A DNA stretch of 64,000 nucleotides. It comes from Ricordea florida (taxonomy: Eukaryota > Cnidaria > Anthozoa > Corallimorpharia > Ricordeidae). The position numbers were made by a program, and so were the translations under genes. This document shows, piece by piece, positions 55,064 through 63,988 of the stretch (the stretch's first letter is position 1; every line of letters starts with the position of its first letter). The DNA is taken from positions 41,866,457-41,930,456 of the forward strand of contig OX453272.1 in NCBI GenBank assembly GCA_949710005.1. Direction: 5' to 3'. The notes beneath the pieces are model-generated. The model ran no database searches and was not told the DNA's origin. It was given only the letters and a program-made list of their open reading frames with translations.

Positions 55064-56299
55064 ATGTCGCAAGCTATATCTGAAAAAATTAATCCAAACA
55101 GGATTCCAAGAGAGCCACTCGGTTTGAAAGCGGAATCATCATTGAATAGAATTACACTAAATCCATCATCCGCTAATCCTGGAGAAACACTATATATAAA
55201 TATTCCAAAACTTACCGAGAATTTAGTACTTGTACCTGGAAGTTTATCTCTACTATTTAACTTGACTGTTGATGGTCATGCTGATAACACCCTCGTGAAT
55301 AATGTAGGTAGTAACCTTGTATCCAGACTCAGGGTTCTTTTTGGTGGTGAAACACTACAGGATACTCAAAGATATGATCTATTTCAAACATACCATGATT
55401 TATTCTTATCAGATGAAGATCGTGAGGATAGATTAAAACAAGGTATTTCTTCTGAAAACATGAGGAAGCTTAGGACAAATGCGGGTGATAAGGTAGACAC
55501 AGATGCTAAGGAAGTAGCTCTTGCAGTAGTACACAACACCAAGTACCATATCCCACTAAACCATCCTATTCTCAACGATCATGGGGCTTTCTATCCAAAG
55601 GCGTTAGATCATCAACTAATCTTTGAGATTACACTGGCTCCAGTTTACGATATTGTTGTTTATTCTGACACGACCAAGCCTCCAACTTACAAAATCACAA
55701 ACCTTGAGTTGGAATATTCTTGCATATCAAGCGAATACTTAGCTCGTGAGGCACAGTCAGCTTATCAGGTTGGTAAAGGATTCTTTTACGAGAATGTCAC
55801 TCTACACAAAACTTTCACCATATCCAGAACTTCTGACAGTGTTATAAACCAGCATATTAATCTATCTAGAAGGTCAATGACAGGGATATTATGTTTGTTT
55901 ACAATACCCAACACCCCAGGAGCACGAGACTCTGAGAATTTTTTCAATCCAGGTATCACCTCAATAAATATCGATGTTGATGGTATACCAAACCGTATCT
56001 ACTCTAAGGGAATGGTACCGTCAGACCTCTGGGAGTCTGTAAAGAAACGTTTCGGAAGAGATGGTGTAAAGGAAAAGGATTTTTATTCTAATAAGTTTGC
56101 TCTGTGGATAGATTTAAGAACACACCCTGATAATGATATTCATGGAGGAGGCCTGGTCTTAAACAATACACGAGATGGTGTAAAAATAGAAATTAAAAGA
56201 AATCTTAGTGGATCTGGTATTATGACCTGTTACATGTTTGTAGTAGCCGACGCGTTGATGGAGATTATGAATTCAAACTTAAGATCAATCATGTATTAG
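55064..56299 (+). CDS. Major capsid protein candidate of element 2
   Basis: 411 residues, colinear with the element 1 protein (LFGGETLQDTQRYDLFQTYH, LNHPILNDHGAFYPKAL, GKGFFYENVTLHKTF, GIPNRIYSKGMVPSDLWESV, FVVADALMEI). It lacks about six residues near residue 330 relative to element 1. Same reasoning for the double-jelly-roll capsid role. The ATPase starts 7 bp after its stop. Confidence 0.75.
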   Translation: MSQAISEKINPNRIPREPLGLKAESSLNRITLNPSSANPGETLYINIPKLTENLVLVPGSLSLLFNLTVDGHADNTLVNNVGSNLVSRLRVLFGGETLQDTQRYDLFQTYHDLFLSDEDREDRLKQGISSENMRKLRTNAGDKVDTDAKEVALAVVHNTKYHIPLNHPILNDHGAFYPKALDHQLIFEITLAPVYDIVVYSDTTKPPTYKITNLELEYSCISSEYLAREAQSAYQVGKGFFYENVTLHKTFTISRTSDSVINQHINLSRRSMTGILCLFTIPNTPGARDSENFFNPGITSINIDVDGIPNRIYSKGMVPSDLWESVKKRFGRDGVKEKDFYSNKFALWIDLRTHPDNDIHGGGLVLNNTRDGVKIEIKRNLSGSGIMTCYMFVVADALMEIMNSNLRSIMY

Positions 56300-56306
56300 T
56301 TAAAAG

Positions 56307-56933
56307 ATGGAAGAATTACGAGATAAAGTTCCTTTTCATTGCATTATAACAGGTCCAACAAATTGTGGAAAGACAAAGTACATCATAGATCAGCTCCGAG
56401 GACCCTTCAAAAAAGTGTTTGAATACATTGTTTTCATATGTCCGACTTATGCTAAAAATAAAACCTATCATAAATTTGCTAACAGAGATAAACGTTTCTT
56501 TGTATTATCACCAGATGCTAGTAACATCGATGAGATTAACGAATTGTTAACTGATTGTCAAACTTTGTTCTCCGGTACTAATACACTAATAATTTTAGAC
56601 GACTGTGCTGTTTCGAATGATCTAAAGAAACGATCGAACAAGTTTATAGATCTAGCATTCTCTGGAAGGCATCATGGATTATCAGGCTGGGTTCTCACTC
56701 AACAATTAACATCCATTGCAAAACCATTCCGTGAAAATGTAGCTTGTGTTGTTACATTCCATAATCCATCACAGAAAGGTATGAAGATGCTTTTCGAAGA
56801 TTATGGAGGTGATTTAGACTCTGAAACTAGTAAAAAGTTTGTGGAACTACTGAAAACTGAAAAATATTCGAGACTCTGTTTGTGTTTACGTTATCCATTC
56901 CAATGTTATTTAGAGATTCCTGCGGTGATTTAA
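56307..56933 (+). CDS. A32-like packaging ATPase of element 2
   Basis: 208 residues with GPTNCGKT, LIILDDCA and WVLTQQL motifs in place, and conserved tail YPFQCYLEIPAVI. About 85% of residues match element 1 by eye. The short distance to the capsid gene suggests one transcript. Confidence 0.9.
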   Translation: MEELRDKVPFHCIITGPTNCGKTKYIIDQLRGPFKKVFEYIVFICPTYAKNKTYHKFANRDKRFFVLSPDASNIDEINELLTDCQTLFSGTNTLIILDDCAVSNDLKKRSNKFIDLAFSGRHHGLSGWVLTQQLTSIAKPFRENVACVVTFHNPSQKGMKMLFEDYGGDLDSETSKKFVELLKTEKYSRLCLCLRYPFQCYLEIPAVI

Positions 56934-56964
56934 AAGAATCTATTTATTATTAAAAAATTGCAAG

Positions 56965-57459
56965 ATGACAAGCGTTGAAGAATTTATTGAAGAACAACCA
57001 GAGGTAAAAGATGAGACCAAAGATAATGATATTGAAATAAAACAAGAATCACTAGCTATTCTCGCATCTCTTGGGACTACAAAGGAATATTTAGGTGTTG
57101 ATATGAGTCTAGGTGATATAAAGAAACTCACGGTAAAAGATGTTGAAAAATATTATAATCGATACCAGACAGTATTAGGTAAGAAAATTAGTGGTGGATT
57201 AGTAGATTCATCTCTTCAATTAGTTTCTCAAGTCATTTCTTACATGGTTCCTGTGGATGATATAGAAGCTCTTTGTAAAGACTTGAAGAATGATGAGTTG
57301 GTTAATCGTGAACTGACAAACTTTGTAGGTCTCTTAGCATTAAAAGGTGGAAGATTGGTAGCACTTGCCAGCGGACTATTCCAAGTTGCTAAACACATTA
57401 AAATCAACAAAATACAAGAAGTTTCCAACAAAACTGAGCAGGTCACTGAGCACAACTGA
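56965..57459 (+). CDS. Helical packaging-cluster protein of element 2
   Basis: 164 residues, with the core ESLAILASLGTTKEYLGVDM, SLGDIKKLTVKDVEKYYNRY and LVNRELTNFVGLLALKGGRL as in elements 1 and 3. Acidic N-terminus. GATTTAAAAGAATC at 56928-56941 precedes the gene by 23 nt and overlaps the ATPase stop. Confidence 0.75.
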   Translation: MTSVEEFIEEQPEVKDETKDNDIEIKQESLAILASLGTTKEYLGVDMSLGDIKKLTVKDVEKYYNRYQTVLGKKISGGLVDSSLQLVSQVISYMVPVDDIEALCKDLKNDELVNRELTNFVGLLALKGGRLVALASGLFQVAKHIKINKIQEVSNKTEQVTEHN

Positions 57460-57494
57460 TTTAAAGATTCTTTACTTTGTGAAATAAAATAATA

Positions 57495-57902
57495 ATGTCT
57501 GATCAAGTTGTTGAACAAATTACAATGGATCCCATACCTGGAAAGAAAGATCCTAAAAAGAAAGAGAAAGATCCAAAAAAGGTTGCTGCTGGTAAGAAAT
57601 TAGCAGAATATAACAAAAAAGCTAAAGAAGCGTTAGCTAGGGAAATGAAACGTGAAAAGGAACAGGAAGAAAATTCCAATGAAGAAGAAGAAACCACAAA
57701 AGCATGGATTCCAGAGCTATCTTTTACTACTGTGTTATCTATTGTTGGAATAGGTTTTACTGCAGTTGACATGTTTATGAGATATTACAAAAATAGAATA
57801 GTTGATTTATCTCACGTTCCGACTAAAGTTCCACCCTCAAATATTTCCACCCAACCCTCCCAACCACCACCTAAACCAACTCCGAAAATAGGAATGATCT
57901 GA
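57495..57902 (+). CDS. Basic single-span membrane protein of element 2
   Basis: 135 residues. The lysine-rich DPKKVAAGKKLAEYNKKAKE block is identical to element 1, followed by an acidic linker, WIPELSFTTVLSIVGIGFTA (span) and a proline-rich tail. TTTAAAGATTC box at 57460-57470. Confidence 0.7.
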   Translation: MSDQVVEQITMDPIPGKKDPKKKEKDPKKVAAGKKLAEYNKKAKEALAREMKREKEQEENSNEEEETTKAWIPELSFTTVLSIVGIGFTAVDMFMRYYKNRIVDLSHVPTKVPPSNISTQPSQPPPKPTPKIGMI

Positions 57903-57944
57903 GGAAAGTAGTTTAAAGATTTCTTACTGATATTGTAAAAAATT

Positions 57945-58163
57945 ATGTCAACTGATAACAAACTTGTGAAAACTGTTACTGATTCAGCAGTCCTTATTGG
58001 ATTAGCAGCTGGAGTTGGATATGTAGCTAAAAAGGCTATGAAAGAATCATTTATGAACGATCCCTCCTCAAGTATTACAAACTATGCTAAATGGGTAGCT
58101 GTCCTGTCTGGTAGTATGTACCTAAAAACATATTTAGAGGATCAAAAGATTTTACCAAATTAA
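57945..58163 (+). CDS. 72-aa membrane protein of element 2
   Basis: Same length and nearly the same sequence as the element 1 protein (KLVKTVTDSAVLIGLAAGVG, then YAKWVAVLSGSMYLKTYL). TTTAAAGATTT box at 57912-57922. Confidence 0.7.
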   Translation: MSTDNKLVKTVTDSAVLIGLAAGVGYVAKKAMKESFMNDPSSSITNYAKWVAVLSGSMYLKTYLEDQKILPN

Positions 58164-58169
58164 AGATTT

Positions 58170-58562
58170 ATGGCAGCAATAGCAGTGATGGTTGGTGGAG
58201 CTATTTTGAATGCGACTACATTCGTTGGTGGTTCATATCTTGCAAAATATCTCTCAGGTGATAAAACAGATACAGAGCGAATAAGACACGATAAGGCAAT
58301 AGAAAAATATCAAAAAGATTATGCTACATATCAGGAAAAGAGACAGAATCTCATTGATTGGTACTCTCAACAGCGAGATGTTAAACACCAGGCTTCACAA
58401 AATATGTCAAATACCGATGAAGCTTTGAAATTTTATAGTCAGACACATGAACCAAAATTCTCTGATTATTATAGACCTAGTGACAATCAAAAGATGGGTG
58501 AGATGGCATATGTAGGTGGTGGTATGTTGGCATTGGGTTATATGGTTAGTAAATTATTTTAA
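58170..58562 (+). CDS. 130-aa conserved protein of element 2
   Basis: The hydrophobic N-terminus MVGGAILNATTFVGGSYLA, charged helix RHDKAIEKYQKDYATYQEK, EPKFSDYYRPSD motif and hydrophobic end match element 1. ATTAAAGATTT runs directly into the start codon, so the box may serve an alternative transcript. Confidence 0.7.
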   Translation: MAAIAVMVGGAILNATTFVGGSYLAKYLSGDKTDTERIRHDKAIEKYQKDYATYQEKRQNLIDWYSQQRDVKHQASQNMSNTDEALKFYSQTHEPKFSDYYRPSDNQKMGEMAYVGGGMLALGYMVSKLF

Positions 58563-58610
58563 TTAATTGTGTGACCAGTTTAAGGATTTATTACTGATGA
58601 GTAAAAAATC

Positions 58611-59798
58611 ATGTCAAAATACGAAGAAATACCACTAGATGATCTAGGTGATGATGATGATGATGATGATGGTGATACCACATTAAACAAATTTTCATCC
58701 ACCACTTATCAAAATCCTGCTTATGAGGTGGAGGATGAGGAGGATGAGGAGGATGAGGAAGTGGAAAGACCGCCACTTAGTGAGAAATATGATGATAGGA
58801 GAGAAGCTCTACAATATATCAAACGTATATTTCCAGATTTCAACCCTTTGGATTCTCCATTTACAGCAGAATGGGATAAGGATGGGAATTTTAAGGTTAA
58901 ATTGAGTACTCAGAGTAATGCTGTAGAACACATATTGATTGATAAAGATGGGGTAATCAATTATGATGATTTACCAAAAAATATCAAAAAATCTCTGGGT
59001 ATTAGTTATGAAAAAATACTTGGAAGAAATTATAAGCTTGTATCACAATTGGAGGAAGCTAATGAAAAAATTAAGGAATTAAGTAATGTCGCGGCGGGAT
59101 TGAAAGCAACCACAGAAGTATATCCTCAGGAGATAGATCGCTATGTTGCTAAAGAAAAAGATCTGCGTGAATTCATTGAGAAACAACAAGTAACAATCGC
59201 GGAAAAAGATAGCTATTTGGATACAGCTGTTAAACAGAAGATAGAAGCTAAAACAGAGGCTGAGAAACTTTTGAGTGAATTGAACCGATACAAAGATGAA
59301 CTCGACAAAAATAAGAAGGGACTGTCCAATTTAACAAAGGTAGAACAAAGTAGAGATCGTTTACTATCTAGGGTCAATGAATTGGAAGAGATGGCTAGAA
59401 AGCAAATAATCTCAAACGAAGATCAAATAGCCGATCTCGAGAGACGAAACGAGTCAATAATAGAAAGACTGCCATTAAGAGAGCGGGTAAAGGCTATCTT
59501 CAAAAAGTATGGGTTCACAGTCTTTACCGTTGTGAGTGCTGTTGGTGTGGTCATTGGTGTTATAGTTTCTAATCTTTCTAAAGGTCTAACCAAATTGGGT
59601 AAAGGTGTTGGTAATGGTTTGAAAGTGATTGGTAAGAAACTCGGTGAAATATTGCCTGGAATGGTTGGAGCTATCGTAAGCTTTCTATTCAAAACAGCAG
59701 GTGAGGTTATTGGATTTTTAGGTAAGAATGCTTGGCTTTTGATAATGGCTGTGGTTCTATATTTTGTGGAACAATTTAAAAACAAGAAGAGGAGATAA
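58611..59798 (+). CDS. Acidic / coiled-coil / membrane-hairpin protein of element 2
   Basis: 395 residues. The acidic N-terminus holds a run of aspartates and an EEDEEDEE repeat (microsatellite-like GAT and GAGGAT codons). The coiled coil and the C-terminal membrane-active module FKKYGFTVFTVVSAVGVVIG...GKKLGEILPGMVGAIVSFLF follow; the latter is almost identical to element 1. The conserved leader places the start at 58611. Confidence 0.75.
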   Translation: MSKYEEIPLDDLGDDDDDDDGDTTLNKFSSTTYQNPAYEVEDEEDEEDEEVERPPLSEKYDDRREALQYIKRIFPDFNPLDSPFTAEWDKDGNFKVKLSTQSNAVEHILIDKDGVINYDDLPKNIKKSLGISYEKILGRNYKLVSQLEEANEKIKELSNVAAGLKATTEVYPQEIDRYVAKEKDLREFIEKQQVTIAEKDSYLDTAVKQKIEAKTEAEKLLSELNRYKDELDKNKKGLSNLTKVEQSRDRLLSRVNELEEMARKQIISNEDQIADLERRNESIIERLPLRERVKAIFKKYGFTVFTVVSAVGVVIGVIVSNLSKGLTKLGKGVGNGLKVIGKKLGEILPGMVGAIVSFLFKTAGEVIGFLGKNAWLLIMAVVLYFVEQFKNKKRR

Positions 59799-59809
59799 GT
59801 AAAAAAATA

Positions 59810-60202
59810 ATGAATGATACAATATTTCTATCTATCACTATGCTAACTCCTGAAACAAGAATTTATCTAGATCCACCATTAACCAATGTAAAAGAGATAC
59901 AATTACAATTTAGTTACATTCATCATTCAACATATATAAATCCTATGTACTTAATGTGTGATCTTATAGAGCCAAAGTCTTCATATTCCAATTGTTGTAA
60001 AACCTTAGGTGAAAATTTAGAACTTAAACCCTCCCAACTACTAGCTGTTATTCCACCATATGAAAATCAACCTTGTTTAAGAGTTACAAAAAACAAAAAT
60101 CCTGTCAACTACTTTACTTTGTGGATTTTAGATAAAGATGGAAAAAAGCCTAACTTAATAAATAACCAACCTATCCGAATTAATTTAAAGATTTCATGTT
60201 GA
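59810..60202 (+). CDS. Short penton-like paralogue, element 2 only
   Basis: 130 residues opening with FLSITMLTPETRIYLDPPL, the signature of the 211-aa protein. The middle of that protein (about 85 residues) is missing. The C-terminal half keeps LMCDLIEPKSSY, LLAVIPP and a beta-rich end. It lies between the coiled-coil and 204-type genes, where element 1 has no gene, so it arose by duplication and shortening here or was lost from element 1. It could cap a different capsid position; unproven. Confidence 0.65.
   Translation: MNDTIFLSITMLTPETRIYLDPPLTNVKEIQLQFSYIHHSTYINPMYLMCDLIEPKSSYSNCCKTLGENLELKPSQLLAVIPPYENQPCLRVTKNKNPVNYFTLWILDKDGKKPNLINNQPIRINLKISC
60184..60194 (+). promoter_or_regulatory. 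Late-type promoter box, 198-aa gene
   Basis: TTTAAAGATTT lies 19 nt before ATG 60214 and partly overlaps the stop region of the paralogue gene. Spacer conserved with element 1 (26489-26514). Confidence 0.65.
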
Positions 60203-60213
60203 TCAGTAAAAAT

Positions 60214-60810
60214 ATGGATGAGTACAATAGAGTTTATCCACAATTACCTATTAACGGAGAACCACTTAATTTCAGACTACAAAAGTCATGTGAAGTACTA
60301 CAAAATCTTGAGAAGGAAATTAAACATTATGAGGATGTTAGGAAAAAATACAATAGAGCAAGAGGAATATTTACTCAAATCAGTGTTGGTAGTGGGGTGG
60401 TTTCAGTTATCCTATCTGCAAGTGGACTTGGAACCTCTCTTACTGGTTTTGGTGGTGTTGTTGGTATCCCATTAGGAGTTGTTGGAGGTCTTTGTGGGGG
60501 TATTTCAGTCGGATTAGGTGCGGCTTCTAAACGACTTTCACAAAAAGTTAGTAAACACGAACAGACTGTTTCTCTAGCAAAAGCAAAGGTAAACACCATT
60601 AACGACTTGGTTTCAAAGGCACTGAAAGATAACGCAATCTCCGACCAAGAATTTTCCATAATTTTAGCAGAGTTAGAAAAGTTTGAAAAACTAAAACTCG
60701 AAATCCGTCAAAAAAACCGGAAAGATACAGAAAAAAACTTAAATATGAATCAGATAAGAACAGAGGTTCGTGCAGAAATATTAAAGGAGTTAACAGCTCC
60801 CGTACGTTGA
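60214..60810 (+). CDS. Helix / glycine-hairpin / helix membrane protein of element 2
   Basis: 198 residues from ATG 60214 (MDEYNRVYPQLP); an upstream in-frame ATG at 60196 lies within the promoter leader and is less likely. The glycine-rich hydrophobic segment, KVSKHEQTVSLAKAKVNTI helix and IRQK-rich tail match element 1. Confidence 0.75.
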   Translation: MDEYNRVYPQLPINGEPLNFRLQKSCEVLQNLEKEIKHYEDVRKKYNRARGIFTQISVGSGVVSVILSASGLGTSLTGFGGVVGIPLGVVGGLCGGISVGLGAASKRLSQKVSKHEQTVSLAKAKVNTINDLVSKALKDNAISDQEFSIILAELEKFEKLKLEIRQKNRKDTEKNLNMNQIRTEVRAEILKELTAPVR

Positions 60811-60913
60811 AAATGTCATTTGAGAGAACGCCTGTAGGATGGAATTGTTATGCTGGTATTAGAAAAGAACGGTGTTGATTTAAAAACATCATATTATCAA
60901 CGTAAATAATAAA

Positions 60914-62461
60914 ATGTTACTCAATGATTTCAGAAATAGGTATCCAAAGGCTGATCACAGTCAATTCGAAGTTGTAGCTGATCCTTATGGTGGTTACATT
61001 AAGTGGAAAGTTAATGGTACAGCAATAATGTCTTATGATGACCCTACTGGAAAAACATGGATTGATGACCTATCACCCCGTTTGAAAAAACTTCTATGGA
61101 AAGATTTAGGATTGGATGATGATGCATTGAGTTCATTCCCAAAGAGTTTAACTATAACCAATCGATCTTATCCAATACCTGCAATTGATTTTGATGACTT
61201 TACAAGCGACATAACAAAAATGCTAACCTCACTGGATATATACGTGTCAAATACGAAGAAATTCACAGCAAAGATGAGAAACATATTTACATCCCAAGTT
61301 GTGACTTTCAAATTTGGTAAGCAAAGTAGAAAATGGTTGAACGCACCCGATATGAATTATTGGCCTCAACAACTTAACTTTGCAGTTTGGTGCGCGACCT
61401 CTGGTTGTGGAATAAGTCCTTTTGAGAGCCTCAACTATCCTAAAGTCGTTAGTAGCTTCATTAAGTTTCATATATATTTCACTATAAGGCGGATATTATA
61501 TGAATTGAGTCTTCCCTTACCTGATCAGCAACCCTTTACAATAAATAATAATCCATATAATAAAGTCGCATATCAACGATTGTGCGCTGAATTTGCAATT
61601 GGTAATAATTCTGATTTTAGATGGAAAGGTGGTAGAAACGGAGGATTAGGTGATATATTTATTGATTATGGTGCTGGATACAATGGAGTGGGTGGTGGAT
61701 ATCAAAATGTACATATAGTAAGGAATTACGATGATGAAGCTGATCAATGGCCTGGTGAAGGTGGTAAATTTTCTGATGAAGGGGGTAAGAAGGAAAAAGG
61801 TAATCTCATATCATTCATCCGTAATGACGATTTTGCTGATTTCAAATATGCTTGGTTTATCCCAACAAGTGGTTATGGACTTACTAAAGCTGGACTTGGT
61901 AGATTGAATCGATCTGCTGAAGCTTTTGTTTACTGTATATTGGGGGCGCAAGTCAACACTAGAAATTCGATTTACGGTAATGGTGGTGGTGCGATTGAGA
62001 CTCAACAAGAATTCTTAAATTTATTTGAAAGTAGTGTTATTGAGAATGACATTTCTAGTTCTATCCAAAGGTATCAATTAGCTGTTCAGGAAGCGAAATT
62101 ACGGCTTGATTTAGCTATTGCTCCTGGTGTATGGCTAATGCCTAGTAATATGATAATCAATACAGAGAGCGTGACTGGTTTTAATAATAAACTTATGAAA
62201 GCTAGTAATGATATGAGTTTTGGAGTGAATAATTCCATAAACACTGAACCAAAACAGGTTGGAATAAGTCATAACATGGGATCTTCAAAGGTAAAGTTAC
62301 CACATATAACTGAAACGAAACCAAAACCCTCAACGAAAACAGACTCAACGCAAACATACTCAACGAAACACGAAAATAATATTGACTCAACGCAGCATGA
62401 AAAGAATATATTAGCATTTATAATTGTCGCTGGTGGATTAGCGTGGTATCTATTCCGGTAG
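60914..62461 (+). CDS. Conserved 515-residue structural protein of element 2
   Basis: Aligns along its whole length with the element 1 protein: YGGYIKWKVNGTA, WPQQLNFAVWCATSGCG, FHIYFTIRRIL, RWKGGRNGGLGDIF, NYDDEADQWPG, LGRLNRSAEAFVYC, APGVWLMPSNMIINT and a C-terminal anchor (ILAFIIVAGGLAWYLFR). A linker with repeated DSTQ/STKH residues precedes the anchor. GATTTAAAAACATC at 60877-60890 precedes the start. Confidence 0.75.
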   Translation: MLLNDFRNRYPKADHSQFEVVADPYGGYIKWKVNGTAIMSYDDPTGKTWIDDLSPRLKKLLWKDLGLDDDALSSFPKSLTITNRSYPIPAIDFDDFTSDITKMLTSLDIYVSNTKKFTAKMRNIFTSQVVTFKFGKQSRKWLNAPDMNYWPQQLNFAVWCATSGCGISPFESLNYPKVVSSFIKFHIYFTIRRILYELSLPLPDQQPFTINNNPYNKVAYQRLCAEFAIGNNSDFRWKGGRNGGLGDIFIDYGAGYNGVGGGYQNVHIVRNYDDEADQWPGEGGKFSDEGGKKEKGNLISFIRNDDFADFKYAWFIPTSGYGLTKAGLGRLNRSAEAFVYCILGAQVNTRNSIYGNGGGAIETQQEFLNLFESSVIENDISSSIQRYQLAVQEAKLRLDLAIAPGVWLMPSNMIINTESVTGFNNKLMKASNDMSFGVNNSINTEPKQVGISHNMGSSKVKLPHITETKPKPSTKTDSTQTYSTKHENNIDSTQHEKNILAFIIVAGGLAWYLFR

Positions 62462-62796
62462 TTCATGAGTTTTTCACGTGATTATGATTGTGTGTAAATT
62501 AATGCTCACGTGTAGAACAATAGATTGCATACTTTTACGACATAGCAACAAGCAAGTTGAAAAGTGGATTTGAAGTTGTAAAGTAGATTTTAAGTTTACT
62601 TTTTAAAGGCTGGTTTCTAACGTCGCTCAGGAATGTGATTACGTCAATGTAAATTCTGTAGATGAGTCACAAGTTAAATTTTTGTTATGTAACACTGACT
62701 TACGTTATATAACATATTGTTTTTTTTGTTAAGGATCGATTCCTCTCAGATGGTGATTATAGAAATTTAAAGGTGAATATGTAGTAATCAAACAAA
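62462..62796 (+). other. Intergenic stretch with hairpin, element 2
   Basis: 335 bases where element 1 has 52. No open frame of note. GTTATGTAAC (62684-62693) and GTTATATAAC (62704-62713) form a hairpin with the same spacer (ACTGACTTRC) as the one at 63446. The stretch may be a scar of a deleted gene pair, since the DNA-binding and AWHPSR genes are missing from this element. Confidence 0.5.
62684..62713. terminator. 3'-end type hairpin, element 2
   Basis: GTTATGTAAC / GTTATATAAC stem with a 10-base loop, near copy of 63446-63475. Confidence 0.6.
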
Positions 62797-63432
62797 ATGT
62801 TGAGCATTACCATGTACGAGTCTGAAACTAGGGTGTATTTAGATCCTCCACTCGAAAATCTTCAGGAGATACAACTCCTGGATTGTAATATAAAAACCAA
62901 AAGATTGATTAATTTCAAGGATCAACAGATACTGTTCAATGATAAGAATCAGCCCCTCATAATAATTATACCCGGTACATATTCACTGCGTAATATCCAA
63001 TCAATCTTTCTTAATGATACTGATAGGACAAAGATAACAATCATTGAGACTGATACTGTTGACTATCTATATTCCAATAAGATCTTCAACATTAAACTTA
63101 CGAGAGGGCTACAAGTTGGTTTAGGGGTGCCTGAAGTCATAAATCCTGGTAAATTATACCCCATAAATATACAGATTAAGGAACCACTGAGACTTATGTG
63201 TAGTATAGTGGATAATAAGTCGTCATATATGAATAACACTCAATATGGAGAACTTGTGAAACTCTCACCATCACACCTACTTGCTAACATACCCTCACAG
63301 GATTATCCAACAATTCCAGTTCAAAAATATGAGAGCCTCATAAACCACTTCGATTTAAGCATATTAGACATTGAATGGAAAAAACTTGATCTGAAAGGTT
63401 CTCCCATAACTTTAAGTTTAAGATTTAGATAA
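62797..63432 (+). CDS. Minor capsid (penton-like) candidate of element 2
   Basis: 211 residues, same length as the element 1 protein and more than 80% identical by eye, clearly above the other gene pairs. Conserved opening ETRVYLDPPL, INFKDQQILFND, TYS.RNIQSIFLNDTDR, PGKLYPINIQI and end LSLRFR. ATTTAAAGGT box at 62765-62774 and shared leader. Confidence 0.7.
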   Translation: MLSITMYESETRVYLDPPLENLQEIQLLDCNIKTKRLINFKDQQILFNDKNQPLIIIIPGTYSLRNIQSIFLNDTDRTKITIIETDTVDYLYSNKIFNIKLTRGLQVGLGVPEVINPGKLYPINIQIKEPLRLMCSIVDNKSSYMNNTQYGELVKLSPSHLLANIPSQDYPTIPVQKYESLINHFDLSILDIEWKKLDLKGSPITLSLRFR

Positions 63433-63445
63433 TTTTTTTTTTTTT

Positions 63446-63475
63446 GTTATGTAACACTGACTTGCGTTATATAAC
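63446..63475. terminator. Convergent-gene hairpin, element 2
   Basis: GTTATGTAAC and GTTATATAAC between the converging genes at 63432 and 63551, preceded by a run of 13 T residues. Equivalent to the element 1 hairpin at 23404. Confidence 0.65.
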
Positions 63476-63550
63476 TTAATGTTTTTGATATTCATCTTGT
63501 GTTGTGTGACATTTTTTACAATGCGTCTTCTGTTTGTTGTGTTCACATAT

Positions 63551-63988
63551 TTAAGATCCTCCACATAACTTACAAAAATATCTTTGTTTTCCATGAATAC
63601 ATATTCCTTTACCTTTACAGTCTTTACACATATACTTATCCCGTTTATGCTCACAAAGACTACCACCGCCGCATTCTATACATCGCGTTTTCCTTTTATT
63701 ATGGGCGCATATTTGAGATCCGTGACACTCTTTACATTGATATTTAAAACTTCCATGAATACACTCATACTTTTTTGTTGTTATTTTATCAATAATATTC
63801 AATAATTTGTTTGGGTCTATGTCTATATCACCCAACTCTTCAATTAGTTTAGGTCTAGTCATCCAATAATATTTTTTAATACCCTGCTCTTTAGCTATAG
63901 CTCTCATGTGTTCTACATTTAGGTTTTTCAATACTGGATTGATAGGTTGTTTGAGGTTTTTAGGGATAGTTTCTTCAATAATATTCAT
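63551..63988 (-). CDS. SAP plus Cys/His-repeat protein of element 2
   Basis: 145 residues. LNVEHMRAIAKEQGIKKYYW and MTRPKLIEELGDI form the SAP-like part. About five C-x2-H / C-x2-C-x-G repeats follow (CIHGSFKYQCKECHGSQICA and successors), similar to but longer than the element 1 protein. The gene lies at the outermost position as in element 1, with 12 bases left in the window upstream of its start, so its promoter and the TIR are outside. Confidence 0.8.
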   Translation of the reverse strand: MNIIEETIPKNLKQPINPVLKNLNVEHMRAIAKEQGIKKYYWMTRPKLIEELGDIDIDPNKLLNIIDKITTKKYECIHGSFKYQCKECHGSQICAHNKRKTRCIECGGGSLCEHKRDKYMCKDCKGKGICIHGKQRYFCKLCGGS

